64,000 nt of DNA from Geomonas silvestris (GCF_014193515.1 NZ_BLXX01000006.1:176931-240930); one strand, 5' to 3'. Numbered from the stretch's first letter, positions 1-9,816 are shown. Translations and numbers: made by a program. Notes: generated by a model from the letters alone, not told the origin.

Positions 1-1
1 G

Positions 2-139
2 CTCGGCGTCTCGCGTGCTCACTTCTTCCGTCTCAAAAAAGCGGGTTCTGTTCCCCCCGCTGTCAGTCTTGGCGGTCTTGTACGCTATCGCCGCGAAGAT
101 ATTGAGGAATTTGTAAGACAACTAGAGCCTAGTCCATAG
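2..139 (+). CDS. AlpA/excisionase-like helix-turn-helix protein, C-terminal part
   Basis: The frame is open from the window edge to a TAG at 137-139 and gives 45 residues. The segment LGVSRAHFFRLKKAGSVPP followed by GGLVRYRREDIEEFV is the usual pattern of the MerR-like DNA-binding domain in AlpA regulators and excisionases: recognition helix, wing with VRYRR, then DIEEFV. Its start lies outside the window. Such proteins usually control or assist excision of integrated elements, which fits the small orphan genes that follow. The family call is by motif only. Confidence 0.6.
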   Translation, partial: LGVSRAHFFRLKKAGSVPPAVSLGGLVRYRREDIEEFVRQLEPSP

Positions 140-250
140 GCAAGGCCATTGTCGCAGGGCCAAGCGCCTCGGGGCGCGCACGTTGGCCCGGGTTTGCGAC
201 GGCTTTGGCCCTTTGCCTGTGGGCATGGCGGCTCACTAGGAGAAAAACCA

Positions 251-448
251 ATGAAAGCAATTAATTCTGAACTTCCTTCATCCGCCCGGTGTCTGGATCG
301 CCGGCTTACGGTGCGTCTTGATGGTGATCGGTTCGCCGCTCTTGAGCGGATCGCTCAGACTGAGGGCTTCAACGCCTCGGTGATCGTCCGTCACCTGGTC
401 TATCGCTTCATCGCCGAGAAACAGCGCTACAGCGCGGTAAGGGGGTAG
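251..448 (+). CDS. small ribbon-helix-helix-like protein
   Basis: 65 residues from an ATG preceded by AGGAG at 238-242. The central RRLTVRLDGDRFAALERIA followed by NASVIVRHLVYRFI resembles the beta strand plus two helices of Arc/CopG ribbon-helix-helix DNA-binding proteins. It lies 4 bp ahead of the next gene, so the two are probably co-transcribed, and just behind the AlpA-like protein. A role as transcriptional or plasmid-maintenance-type regulator is inferred. A longer frame upstream (from 149) has no ribosome binding site and was not used. Confidence 0.6.
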   Translation: MKAINSELPSSARCLDRRLTVRLDGDRFAALERIAQTEGFNASVIVRHLVYRFIAEKQRYSAVRG

Positions 449-452
449 CGGC

Positions 453-953
453 ATGGGCACCAGAAGCCAAGCTGTCTCCCCTATTCCGTCGAGCTTTGCG
501 GCACCGGACGTTAACCGGCTGCTGTATGACCTCAACAGCGTGTTCAACCCGCTCCACCCTGGCTGCGAGGTCAGTTTTCAGGTGTCAGCAGTCCGGGAGG
601 GTTACGTTTTCCTGTCCGTGGCGCTCCCTGAGGGTCTTACAAGGGCCTATATCGCCCTGCTTGAGTCCATGACCCTCATGCTGCGTAGCGTTGACGTTAA
701 AGCGCGTTCTGCTGCCGCACAGTCAAAGGTCTGCGACCTCTCGGTACAGGAGCGAAACATACAGCGCGTTGCCGACTTCGAGGCCAAGGCTGTAGCTCAC
801 TATGATCGCTTCATCGCCAAGGGGTGTGACTCGGCGGAAGCTGTCAGGCTGACCAACGCTGCGCTTAAGAGCGAGGGCGAATCTCTCGCCTACTACCAGT
901 GGGTAAAGGACGCCATACGCAAGGCTGGCCGGTTCCGGAAGCATCGCAAGTAA
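453..953 (+). CDS. hypothetical protein of the accessory patch
   Basis: 166 residues, starting 4 bp after the ribbon-helix-helix gene. I do not recognise a family. The first half is mixed alpha/beta. The second half (about residues 95-160) is strongly helical and basic and ends in RKAGRFRKHRK, which could bind nucleic acid. No signal peptide or membrane segment is visible. The position beside DNA-binding proteins suggests cargo of a mobile element. Confidence 0.55.
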   Translation: MGTRSQAVSPIPSSFAAPDVNRLLYDLNSVFNPLHPGCEVSFQVSAVREGYVFLSVALPEGLTRAYIALLESMTLMLRSVDVKARSAAAQSKVCDLSVQERNIQRVADFEAKAVAHYDRFIAKGCDSAEAVRLTNAALKSEGESLAYYQWVKDAIRKAGRFRKHRK

Positions 954-1456
954 TGGGCCAGGGCCGGGGCTCTGCCTCGGTCTTGGCACGATTCCACTGA
1001 AAGGGGGTGACTACCTGGAAAACCTGTGTTACACGTCCGACAAACTGAACCTTTGTCAGACAGACCACCTGTGACGCTAGGGGGATGGGGATGGATTATG
1101 CTAAGCATCCGGTTTAATTACATAAACTATATCTTATGGGACGTAAAGGTTGACAGAGGAAGGGGCGTGCAGGAATTACTGAAGGGTGCGGATATCTCCT
1201 TTACACTGTGACCCGGGCCGTGCCATTATCGAAGGTCCGGCACTCACCTCAGGAGACCTTGGAACATTCAGCAGAGTCCGCAGCTCTTCTGGTGCAGTTG
1301 CCAACGTGTCACAGTGCATTCACTTGAAATTAACTCTCGAGCCGTTCAGGTTCAGGTTGTTCATACTCCAGATAGACATCACGAAACCTGCGTTGTGGTT
1401 GTTGCGCGCGCTATTCGAGATCCCCTACTTGGTAATTCAATCCAACTTCCGGTGCA
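954..1456. other. intergenic stretch without a supported gene
   Basis: About 500 bp between the accessory patch and the MFS gene. Short frames here have no ribosome binding site and no recognisable family. The base composition is more AT-rich around 1110-1140 than the surroundings. It may contain the end of an integrated element, but no clear repeat pair or tRNA fragment was seen. Confidence 0.5.
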
Positions 1457-2680
1457 ATGATGAAAAGACTTCTCGGCAGACTCGATCCTGGCGCAATCAG
1501 CTCGGAGCAGCGCCCCATGCTCCGCTTCCTGGTGATCCTTACCGCGGCCTCCACTATCGGCCTCCAGGGGTACACCATCCTCTTTAACAACTTTGCCGCA
1601 GAAATGGTGCATCTCGATGGCAGCAAAGTCGGCATTATCCAGTCGATACGGGAAGTTCCAGGACTTCTCACCCTGCTTCTGGTATTTGTCCTGCTCCTGG
1701 TGCGCGAGCACAAGCTGGCTGCTCTTTCCGTGGCGCTCCTGGGTCTGGGAACCGGCATCACCGGCCTGTTTCCCAGTTACGGATGGCTTATCTTTACCAC
1801 AATCTTGATGAGCTTTGGCTTTCACTACTATGAAAGCACCAACCAGTCCCTTACCCTGCAGTATTTCTCTACGGCGGTCTCCCCTCTCATCTTTGGCAGA
1901 TTGCGGGCGCTTGGGGCAATTTCAAGCGTTGCGGCAGGTTTGCTGGTCTATGTACTTGGTGCGTTTGCACAATATCGAGAGATGTACCTGGTCATAGGAT
2001 GCCTTGTACTTGCTGCCGGATTATGGGGACTCTTCCAGAATCCCACCCACGCCAGCGTCATCCCGCAACGCAAAAAGATGATCCTACGCAGGAAATATAC
2101 CCTTTTCTACCTGCTCACCTTTTTGTCGGGTGCCCGCCGGCAGATATTTGTCGTCTTCTCCATTCTCCTTCTGGTGCAAGTTTTCCACTTCTCGGTCCGC
2201 GACATGACGCTGCTTTTTGTGGTAAACAACATCGTGGGGTACATCCTCAACTCGATGATAGGCAAAGCCATCAACCGCTTCGGAGAGCGTTTCATCTCCT
2301 CCATCGAGTACACCGGCGTCATCGTTATTTTCCTGGTCTACGCCTTCAGCACCTCGAAAAACATGGTGATGTTCATGTACATTCTGGACAATATCCTCTA
2401 TAACTTCGACGTTTCCATCCGGACTTATTTCCAGAAAGTTGCCGATCCTGCCGATATCGCCTCGTCCATGTCCGTCGGATTCACCATAAATCACATCGCG
2501 GCTGTGTTTCTTCCGGCCCTGGGCGGCTACTTCTGGATGATCGACTACCGCATCCCCTTTGTTGCCGGAAGTCTCCTCGGTGTCGTATCCTTGATTACAG
2601 CTCAGTGGATGCGCGTTCCTCAGAAAAACATCACCCAGGAAGATGTTGCAGAACTTGACCTAGCTCCAGAACCCGACTGA
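1457..2680 (+). CDS. MFS-family membrane transporter
   Basis: 407 residues with about twelve hydrophobic segments in two sets of six, split by a basic cytoplasmic loop (PQRKKMILRRKYTLF, about 204-218). This is the layout of the major facilitator superfamily. The substrate cannot be read from the sequence. Two adjacent ATGs (1457, 1460) could start it and neither has a clear ribosome binding site. The gene is followed after 12 bp by the VOC protein, so the two may form an operon. Confidence 0.75.
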   Translation: MMKRLLGRLDPGAISSEQRPMLRFLVILTAASTIGLQGYTILFNNFAAEMVHLDGSKVGIIQSIREVPGLLTLLLVFVLLLVREHKLAALSVALLGLGTGITGLFPSYGWLIFTTILMSFGFHYYESTNQSLTLQYFSTAVSPLIFGRLRALGAISSVAAGLLVYVLGAFAQYREMYLVIGCLVLAAGLWGLFQNPTHASVIPQRKKMILRRKYTLFYLLTFLSGARRQIFVVFSILLLVQVFHFSVRDMTLLFVVNNIVGYILNSMIGKAINRFGERFISSIEYTGVIVIFLVYAFSTSKNMVMFMYILDNILYNFDVSIRTYFQKVADPADIASSMSVGFTINHIAAVFLPALGGYFWMIDYRIPFVAGSLLGVVSLITAQWMRVPQKNITQEDVAELDLAPEPD

Positions 2681-2692
2681 CAGGAGGCTCCC

Positions 2693-3076
2693 ATGTTCAA
2701 AAGGATCGACCACATAGAGATTATCCCCAGTGATTTCGACAAATCCCTCGCCTTCTACACCGACGTCCTCGGCTTTGTCGTCAAACAGCGCATCCCGGTG
2801 AACCATGCGCCAATGGAGGAAATTGCCTATCTGAAGCTGGGAGATACGGTGTTGGAGCTGATGCGGGTGCCGACGGCCGCCTGTGCCACCACCGAACCCT
2901 GGAGCGTAGGGTACCGCATGATGGCACTTCAGGTGGAGAACATGGCAGAGGCGTTGGAACACCTGGAGGTGCAGGGCGTTCCGGTGACCTGGGGTCCCAT
3001 CGACCTCGGCGACTCCATCCGGGCCGAGATCAGGGATATCGATGGATTGTCGATCGAACTGAGACAGTGGAAGTAA
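2693..3076 (+). CDS. VOC (glyoxalase/bleomycin-resistance) superfamily protein
   Basis: 127 residues with AGGAGG at 2682-2687. Two beta-alpha-beta-beta-beta modules are visible: RIDHIEIIPSDFDKSLAFY at the start and MMALQVENMAEALEHLEVQG in the second half. By position the metal ligands of glyoxalase I would be H7, E55, Q80 and E122, so the third ligand appears to be Gln rather than His. The family includes lactoylglutathione lyases, methylmalonyl-CoA epimerases and dioxygenases, and the reaction cannot be assigned. It follows the MFS gene closely. Confidence 0.75.
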   Translation: MFKRIDHIEIIPSDFDKSLAFYTDVLGFVVKQRIPVNHAPMEEIAYLKLGDTVLELMRVPTAACATTEPWSVGYRMMALQVENMAEALEHLEVQGVPVTWGPIDLGDSIRAEIRDIDGLSIELRQWK

Positions 3077-3130
3077 GGCGGGGACTAGTGACATTTTGCG
3101 GGGTTCGACCGCACAAGATAATCGAAAAAA

Positions 3131-3192
3131 GACTAAGGGGACTAAGGGCTTGGAAGCGTTGCTACTTCCAGTCCCTAGTCCCCTATTCTTTT
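3131..3192. terminator. bidirectional terminator-like hairpin
   Basis: An A-run (3124-3130) precedes a long imperfect hairpin. The left arm is AGGGGACTAAGGG plus CTTGGAAG and the right arm is CTTCC plus TCCCTAGTCCCCT, followed by ATTCTTTT. It lies between the convergent VOC and cytochrome genes and can serve both. The arms are built of repeated GACTA units and may belong to the same class as the heptamer arrays further right. Confidence 0.6.
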
Positions 3193-3213
3193 CCCTGCAG
3201 TTACCCCCCTGCC

Positions 3214-3528
3214 CTACTTGAAGGTTTTCAGGATGTAATCCGCGATAGCTTTCGCTTCTTTCTGCGGCAGGGTCTTCTCGTCGAACTTGGTCATCCCCGG
3301 GCCGGGGTTGCGCATCTTGGCAATGATATCCTTGTCGGCTTTGATCCCGTGCGCCGCCAGGGACTTCTTGCTCAGGGTCTTGTCGGCTTTCATGATGTTG
3401 CCGCCCTTGGGATGGCAAGCACCACAGTGCTTATCGAATTCTGCCTTTGCATCTTCCTTGGCGAAACCGGGTGCGGCAAAAACAGTAAGCGACAACATAG
3501 CTGCGGTGGCGATAAGAACCTTTTTCAT
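3214..3528 (-). CDS. small monoheme c-type cytochrome, periplasmic
   Basis: 104 residues. Residues 1-23 are a signal peptide (MKKVLIATAAM..., cleavage probably after GFA). A single heme site CGACH lies at 35-39, and M79 in PGMTKF is the likely sixth ligand. This is the layout of class I cytochromes such as c6/c553 or c5-like carriers. A strong ribosome binding site (AAGGAGG) precedes the ATG. It lies 74 bp downstream of the paaK gene, in the same direction. A role as soluble periplasmic electron carrier is inferred. Confidence 0.85.
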   Translation of the reverse strand: MKKVLIATAAMLSLTVFAAPGFAKEDAKAEFDKHCGACHPKGGNIMKADKTLSKKSLAAHGIKADKDIIAKMRNPGPGMTKFDEKTLPQKEAKAIADYILKTFK

Positions 3529-3602
3529 GCTAATCCTCCTTGTAGTCAGGTAAGTAGTACGTACCTATCAGTTATGACAAAGCACGGCGGAGAAATGTTA
3601 GA

Positions 3603-4904
3603 CTAGATTTTTCGTTTGTCAATCACGCGAGATGCTTTTCCTTCTGCACGCGGCAGGCTGTTCGGCTCAACCAGCTTCACCACGGCACCCACCCCAAGCA
3701 CCGAATCGATCTTCTTTTCGACCTTGTCCAGAAACGCCTTCTGCATCTTCATTTCGTCGAAGAAGATGTTCTCGGTGACCTCGATTCTCACCTCCAGGGT
3801 ATCCAGGGCCCCCTGGCGGTCGACCACCAACTGGTAGTGCGGCTCGCACCCCTCAACCGCGAACAGCACGTCCTCGATCTGCGAAGGGTAGACGTTGACC
3901 CCCTTGATGATGAGCATGTCGTCGGAGCGCCCCATGGTCTTCTTCATCCGGACCGTGGTCCTGCCACAGGCACAGGGGGCGAAATCGAGCGAGGTGATGT
4001 CGCGGGTGCGGTAGCGCACCATCGGGAAGGCCTCTTTTGTGAGCGAGGTCAGCACCAACTCCCCGATGCTCCCCGGCGGGAGGGTCACTCCCGTGTCGGG
4101 ATCGATAATCTCGGCGATAAAGGCATCCTCGGAGATGTGCATGCCGCACTTGTTGCCGCACTCCCCCGCCACGCCTGGTCCGATCACCTCGGAAAGCCCG
4201 TAGTTGTCGGTGGCAGAAATGCCCAGCCGGTTCTCGATCTCGCGGCGCATCGACTCCGACCAGGGCTCGCCGCCGAACAGGCCGACCTTGAGCGAGAGGC
4301 TCTTCGGGTCGATCCCCATCTTCTCCATGCGCTCGGCGATGGTCACCGCGTAGCTCGGAGTCGAGACCAGCGCCGTGGTCTTATAGTCCTGCATGATCAT
4401 GATCTGTTTTTCGGTGTTGCCTGCCCCCATCGGGATAACCGAGGCCCCGATCTGCTCCGAACCGTAGTGCAGGCCGAAGGCGCCGGTGAAAAGGCCGTAG
4501 CCGAAGGCGATCTGGACCACGTCGTCGCTGTTGACCCCGGCCCCGGTCATGAAACGCGCCACCAGGTTGGACCAGACCTTAATGTCGTGCTTGGTGTAGC
4601 CGACCACGGTCGGTTTTCCGGTGGTGCCGCTCGAGGAGTGAATGCGCACGACCTCGCGCAGCGGCACCGCGAACATGCCGTAGGGGTAGTTGAGGCGCAG
4701 GTCCTCTTTGGTGGTGAACGGGAGTTTCGAAAGGTCGGCAAGCGACTGAACGTCTTCCGGCACGATCCCCAGCTCCTTGAACTTGTTCCGGTAGCAGGTG
4801 ACGTTCTTGTAGACGCGATTCAAGGTCGCCTGGAGTCGCTCCAACTGAAGCTGCTCGATCTCCTCGCGCGGCATGCATTCATATTCAGGATCAAAAATCT
4901 GCAT
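3603..4904 (-). CDS. paaK: phenylacetate--CoA ligase (copy 1)
   Basis: 433 residues. The start MQIFDPEYE is chosen because GGGAG lies 7 bases upstream; an ATG 12 bases earlier overlaps that site. The AMP-binding signature SSSGTTGKP is at about 90-98, and [13 protein letters not shown] and VRYRTRDIT follow, as in PaaK-type adenylate-forming enzymes. The C-terminal domain ([20 protein letters not shown]) is complete. It should activate an arylacetate with ATP and CoA. It is the last ligase of the leftward aromatic cluster, and a close paralog lies at 11599-12903. Confidence 0.9.
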   Translation of the reverse strand: MQIFDPEYECMPREEIEQLQLERLQATLNRVYKNVTCYRNKFKELGIVPEDVQSLADLSKLPFTTKEDLRLNYPYGMFAVPLREVVRIHSSSGTTGKPTVVGYTKHDIKVWSNLVARFMTGAGVNSDDVVQIAFGYGLFTGAFGLHYGSEQIGASVIPMGAGNTEKQIMIMQDYKTTALVSTPSYAVTIAERMEKMGIDPKSLSLKVGLFGGEPWSESMRREIENRLGISATDNYGLSEVIGPGVAGECGNKCGMHISEDAFIAEIIDPDTGVTLPPGSIGELVLTSLTKEAFPMVRYRTRDITSLDFAPCACGRTTVRMKKTMGRSDDMLIIKGVNVYPSQIEDVLFAVEGCEPHYQLVVDRQGALDTLEVRIEVTENIFFDEMKMQKAFLDKVEKKIDSVLGVGAVVKLVEPNSLPRAEGKASRVIDKRKI

Positions 4905-4930
4905 AGATTCTCCCATGAATCAATGTACGA

Positions 4931-5061
4931 TTGACAATGGACAATGGACAATTAAACCCAGAACCTGATCACACGCTCAAAACGGGCGTTGATACCGCAG
5001 CCGACGTGTGCCAGCCAGTCGGTCCTGCGTTCGTTGTCAATTGTCAATTATCAATTGTCAA
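4931..5061. repeat. inverted heptamer array 1 (TTGACAA / TTGTCAA)
   Basis: Left arm 4931-4951: three tandem heptamers (TTGACAA, TGGACAA, TGGACAA). Right arm 5034-5061: four heptamers (TTGTCAA, TTGTCAA, TTATCAA, TTGTCAA), which are the reverse complement of the left unit. The core between them is about 80 bp. The whole unit can fold into a long hairpin. It fills the gap between livF and paaK. Confidence 0.8.
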
Positions 5062-5068
5062 TTGCTTC

Positions 5069-5812
5069 TCAACGTTCCCAGATCTCTTTCTTGTCACGTC
5101 CCAGATAAGCACGTTGTACGTCCTTATTCTCCAATAGTTCAGCTGCCTTTCCTTCAAGAATCAATTTTCCTGTCTCAAGGACATAGCCGCGGTCGGCGAT
5201 TTTGAGCGCGGCCCGGGCGTTCTGCTCGACAAGGAGGATGGTGGTCCCCTCCTCGCTGCGCAGCCGCTGGATGACCTTGAAGATGTCCTGCACGACGAGC
5301 GGGGCGAGTCCCATGGAAGGCTCATCCAAAAGCAGCAACTTGGGACGCGCCATGAGGGCCCGGCCGATCGCCAGCATCTGCTGTTCCCCTCCGGAAAGGG
5401 TACCCGCCGCCTGGCGCCGGCGTTCCTTGAGCCGGGGAAACACCTGGAACATCCGCTCCAGGTCGCCGGCGATCTCGTCTTTTTGGCCGCCGCTTCGGTA
5501 GCGCAGATAGGCCCCCAGTTCCAGGTTCTCCTCTACGGTGAGCGGGTTGAAGACCTGGCGCCCCTCGGGGACCTGCGACAAGCCGAGCGAAACGACGCGG
5601 TCGGCGGCAAGCCCGCTGATCCCCTTCCCTTCCAGCAAGATCTCGCCGCCGGCGGCGGGAATGATCCCGGAAAGGGTGTTCAATAATGTCGTCTTGCCGG
5701 CACCGTTGGCACCGATGAGGGTCACGATCTCGCCGCGATTGAGGTGCAGCGAGACGTTTTTCAAGGCGTGGACCTTGCCGTAGTAGGCGTTTATGTTCTT
5801 GATCTTCAGCAT
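5069..5812 (-). CDS. livF: branched-chain-type ABC transporter, ATPase LivF
   Basis: 247 residues. Walker A GANGAGKTT is at 34-42, the signature is LSGGEQQML and Walker B is LLLLDEPSMGL, with the LivF-typical VEQNARAALKIADRGYVLETG near the end. It should drive import through LivH/LivM on the cytoplasmic side. It follows livG by 33 bp in the leftward operon livH-livM-livG-livF. The neighbouring aryl-CoA genes suggest that the substrate is aromatic rather than leucine. Confidence 0.93.
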   Translation of the reverse strand: MLKIKNINAYYGKVHALKNVSLHLNRGEIVTLIGANGAGKTTLLNTLSGIIPAAGGEILLEGKGISGLAADRVVSLGLSQVPEGRQVFNPLTVEENLELGAYLRYRSGGQKDEIAGDLERMFQVFPRLKERRRQAAGTLSGGEQQMLAIGRALMARPKLLLLDEPSMGLAPLVVQDIFKVIQRLRSEEGTTILLVEQNARAALKIADRGYVLETGKLILEGKAAELLENKDVQRAYLGRDKKEIWER

Positions 5813-5845
5813 AATTTCGTCTGTCCCTGCGGCTGATCTATCCCG

Positions 5846-6590
<745 letters not shown>

Positions 6591-6598
<8 letters not shown>

Positions 6599-7544
6599 TG
6601 CCGCTCCTTGCCGGAACCAGGCGCCGCAGCAGCGCCGGTATGCCTCGCACCATTCCTCCGGGAAGGTAGATGGTCATGCAGACCAGCAAAAGGCCGTACA
6701 CCACGATGTCGTAGTCCTGGAAGGTGCGCAGCAATTCAGGGAGCAGGGTCAAAAGAAGCGCCCCCAGGATCGAGCCGTAGACGCTCCCCAGCCCGCCGAT
6801 GACCACCATGGTGAGCAGCTCGACGGAGATGTTGAAACCGAACGAAGTTGGAGAGATGAAGGTCATCACGTGGCAGTAAAGGCTGCCGGCGATGGCGGAG
6901 ATAAGGGCAGACAGGGTGAAGACCTGCACCTTCATGAGCCGTGCGTTGACCCCCATGACCCGCGCGGCAACTTCAGAGTCATGGATGGCGCGCAGGGCGC
7001 GGCCGTAACGCGAGTTGACCAGGTTGAGGCTGAGCAGGATGACCGCCAGGGCAAAGCTCCAGACCAGGTAGTAGTTCTTGAGGTCGGAATCGAAGCTGAA
7101 ACTGCCGATGGAAAGGTTCGGAATCCCGGAAAGACCCGAGGGGCCGCCGGTTAGATCGACGGTCTCGTTGAAGGCGATGTGTGCAATGACCCCGACGCCT
7201 AGGGTCGCCATGGCGAGGTAATGACCCTTAAGGCGCAGCACCGGAAACCCGATGGCGAAGGCAAACCCGGCAACCACGAGTGCGACCAGGACCATCGAGA
7301 GCCAGGGATCGAAAGCGTACTGGGTGGTCAGGACGCCGGAGCCGTAGGCGCCCAGGCCGAAGAATGCCGCCTGACCGAGGGAGATCTGTCCGGCGTAGCC
7401 CAATAGCAGGTTGAGCCCGAGCGCGAGCATGCTGTTGATCCCCACGAAAATGAGCACGTTGGTGAGGTACCCCGTGGACAGCGGCAAGGGCAGCGCGAAA
7501 ACCACCAGGCAGAAAACCAGGAATTTGAGTTTGTCCGATTTCAT
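6591..7544 (-). CDS. livM: branched-chain-type ABC transporter permease LivM
   Basis: 317 residues, mostly hydrophobic, with about nine membrane segments. GLNLLLGYAGQISLGQAAFFGLGAY is cut here into the recognisable parts GLNLLLGYAGQ and SLGQAAFFGLGAY, the hallmark of LivM permeases. The cytoplasmic coupling segment around RAIHDSEVAARVMGVN is conserved. GAGGT precedes the ATG. A heptamer array separates it from livH, so it may have its own transcript. Confidence 0.92.
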
Positions 7545-7566
7545 GCAACCTCAAGGCGAGAAACGG

Positions 7567-7771
7567 TTCTATGTTCTAAGTTCTACGTTCTAGGTTAAAG
7601 GCAAAAGAATCAGTTCTATGCCTAGCTTTTACGTTAATGGCAAACAAACGGTCGAGTATTCACCTTCCCGACTTTCCTAAAACCCCAAATGCATCGCTCC
7701 TGCAAATCCCCAACTGACGCAGCGACTACGGGCAGGTTCCAACATAGAACCTAGAACATAGAACGTAGAAC
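7567..7771. repeat. inverted heptamer array 2 (TTCTANG / AACNTAG)
   Basis: Left arm 7567-7594: four heptamers TTCTATG, TTCTAAG, TTCTACG, TTCTAGG. Right arm 7741-7771: AACATAG, AACCTAG, AACATAG, AACGTAG, AAC, the reverse complement of the left unit. A further single TTCTATG lies at 7614-7620. The core is about 146 bp with no gene. The array fills the livH-livM gap of 240 bp. Confidence 0.85.
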
Positions 7772-7784
7772 AGCTTCTAAGTCT

Positions 7785-8669
7785 TTAAACCCGCTCCGTC
7801 TCACCCTTCTTGAAAAGCCCCTGGGGACGTAAGAACAGGATGAGCAGCAGGATCAAAAACGCGATGGCGTCCTTGTATCCGGAAGAAATCAGACCGGCGC
7901 CCAGCGATTCGAGGGTACCCAGGATGATCCCCCCGAGGACGGTTCCCAAACCGCTCCCCATGCCGCCCATGATGGCAGCACAGAATCCCTTGAGCCCCAG
8001 CATGACACCGACGTCGTAGGCGGTCATGGTGAGCGGCGCGATGATGACCCCCGCCAGGGAGCCCAAGGCGGAACTGATGACGAAGGATAAGAGGACCATG
8101 CGCCCGACGCTGATCCCAACGAGGTTCGCAGCCTTGCGGTTGAAGGAACAGGCCCGCATCGCTTTGCCGCTTATGGTGTGGTGGAAAAAGAGACGGCTTG
8201 CCACGATCACCAGGATGGTGACGCCGAAAATCCAAAGATGCTGCGGCAGCAAGGTAGCGCCGGCGATTTCCAGAGGGGTGTTGCCGGAGAACGGCGGAAG
8301 CACCTGGGTGTCCTTGCCCCAAAGGAGCATCACTACGCCGCGGATCAGGATGCTCGCACCGATAGTGATGATGATGAGGCTCAAGGGGGTGGCGTTTTTC
8401 AGGGGGCGGATGGCAAGCCGCTCGAAGGCCAGACCGACTGCCGTCGTGCCCAGAACTGCGGCTACGACGGCGGCCAGGAGAGGGAGTTTCAGCACGTTCA
8501 ACGCGAAGATGGTCATCACACCGCCCAGCATGACGAACTCACCTTGGGCGAAGTTGATGATGCCGGTGGAGTTGAAGATGATGGCGAAGCTGAGGCCGAT
8601 CAGGGCGTAGATTGCTCCGGTTGCCAGCCCCGAAATGACGAACTGCGTTATCTGGTTGAGAAGATCCAT
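7785..8669 (-). CDS. livH: branched-chain-type ABC transporter permease LivH
   Basis: 294 residues with about eight membrane segments. GAIYALIGLSFAIIFNSTG followed by INFAQGEFVMLGG is the LivH hallmark. RACSFNRKAANLVGI is the cytoplasmic coupling loop. It lies 7 bp downstream of the binding-protein gene and should form the channel with LivM. No strong ribosome binding site is visible, so translation may be coupled to the upstream gene. Confidence 0.92.
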   Translation of the reverse strand: MDLLNQITQFVISGLATGAIYALIGLSFAIIFNSTGIINFAQGEFVMLGGVMTIFALNVLKLPLLAAVVAAVLGTTAVGLAFERLAIRPLKNATPLSLIIITIGASILIRGVVMLLWGKDTQVLPPFSGNTPLEIAGATLLPQHLWIFGVTILVIVASRLFFHHTISGKAMRACSFNRKAANLVGISVGRMVLLSFVISSALGSLAGVIIAPLTMTAYDVGVMLGLKGFCAAIMGGMGSGLGTVLGGIILGTLESLGAGLISSGYKDAIAFLILLLILFLRPQGLFKKGETERV

Positions 8670-8676
8670 AGGGACG

Positions 8677-9816
8677 CTACTTCACCAGCGCCCAATCTTT
8701 TTTCTTCACCTCGACCAGCACGAAGGCGTCCTTGGTGAGGCCGGCGTGGTCGCGGGGCGAGTAGCTGAAGACACCGCCGATGCCGGCAAACCCGCGGGTG
8801 GCCTCCAGCTGGTTGCGGATCCCGTCGGGGGTGTCCCCTCCCCTTTCGATGGCACCTTTCAAGAGCATCACGGCGTCCCAGGCGTGGCCGCCGAAGTGGT
8901 CGCCCGCGGCACTGAAGTGGCGCTGATAGTCCTTTACGAAGGCGAGCAGCGAGCCCTTCTGCTTGTCGGTTTTGGGGAGCAGGTCTGCGACCAGGACCTT
9001 CCCGGAGGGGAGCCTGATCCCTTCGGCTGCATCCCCGGCCAGGTCGATGAACTTCTTCGAGGAAACGCCGTGGCTCATGTAGAGCGGCAGTTTAAGGCCG
9101 AGCTGCTGCGCGTTGCGCGCGATGACTGCCGGGCCCGGATTGGTGCCCCAGCAGATCAGCGCCTGGGCCTTAGAACCGCGGATCTTGGTGAGCTGCGCGG
9201 TCATGTCCGGGTCTTTCGGCCCGTAGGTGTCGTCGGCGACGATCTCGATCCCGTAGCGCGACGCCTGGCTCTTCAGCTGCTCGCGGCCGGAAGACCCGAA
9301 GGAATCGGACACGGTCAGGATGGCGACCTTGCTCTTGCGCTCCTTCTTGAGCTGCTCGTAGATGCGTGCGACCGCCAGGGTGTCGTTTTGCGCCGTCTTG
9401 AACACGTACTTCTTGACCGGCTCGGTGATCTTGATCCCGGCGGAGCAGGAGATCATGGGGATGTGCGCCTTCTCTACGACCGGGATGACAGCCATGGTGT
9501 CGCCCGTCGTGCTGGGGCCGACGATGGCGACCACGTGGTCGTTCTTGATGAGCTTGTTGGCGAGCTGCACCGCCTTGGTGGCGTCCCCGCCGGTATCGTA
9601 GACGACCAGCTCGAGCTTGCGCCCCTTGATGCCGCCGGCCTTGTTGATCTCGTCGACAACCATCTGGGCGGCGTTACGCTCCGGCTCGCCGAGGAACGAG
9701 GCAGGACCGGTGACGGCAAACAGTGCGCCGATCTTGATCGGAGCGGCTGCCAGGGCCGCCGAGGCGAAGCTCAGCAGGGAGACCACGGCCAGTGCGGCAG
9801 ATATCAGACGTTTCAT
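8677..9816 (-). CDS. periplasmic ligand-binding protein of the ABC transporter (copy 1)
   Basis: 379 residues. The signal peptide is about residues 1-23 (MKRLISAALAVVSLL..., AxA site). The mature part begins APIKIGALFAVTGPASFLG, the start of type I periplasmic binding proteins of the LivJ/LivK family. TAGGAGGA precedes the ATG. A close paralog lies directly upstream at 9843-10979. Both probably feed LivHMGF, with ligand preferences that cannot be read here. Confidence 0.9.
   Translation of the reverse strand: MKRLISAALAVVSLLSFASAALAAAPIKIGALFAVTGPASFLGEPERNAAQMVVDEINKAGGIKGRKLELVVYDTGGDATKAVQLANKLIKNDHVVAIVGPSTTGDTMAVIPVVEKAHIPMISCSAGIKITEPVKKYVFKTAQNDTLAVARIYEQLKKERKSKVAILTVSDSFGSSGREQLKSQASRYGIEIVADDTYGPKDPDMTAQLTKIRGSKAQALICWGTNPGPAVIARNAQQLGLKLPLYMSHGVSSKKFIDLAGDAAEGIRLPSGKVLVADLLPKTDKQKGSLLAFVKDYQRHFSAAGDHFGGHAWDAVMLLKGAIERGGDTPDGIRNQLEATRGFAGIGGVFSYSPRDHAGLTKDAFVLVEVKKKDWALVK

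Noticed and set aside
7567-7771. Heptamer arrays as a CRISPR array
   Set aside because: The units are 7 bases, directly joined without spacers, and inverted between arms.
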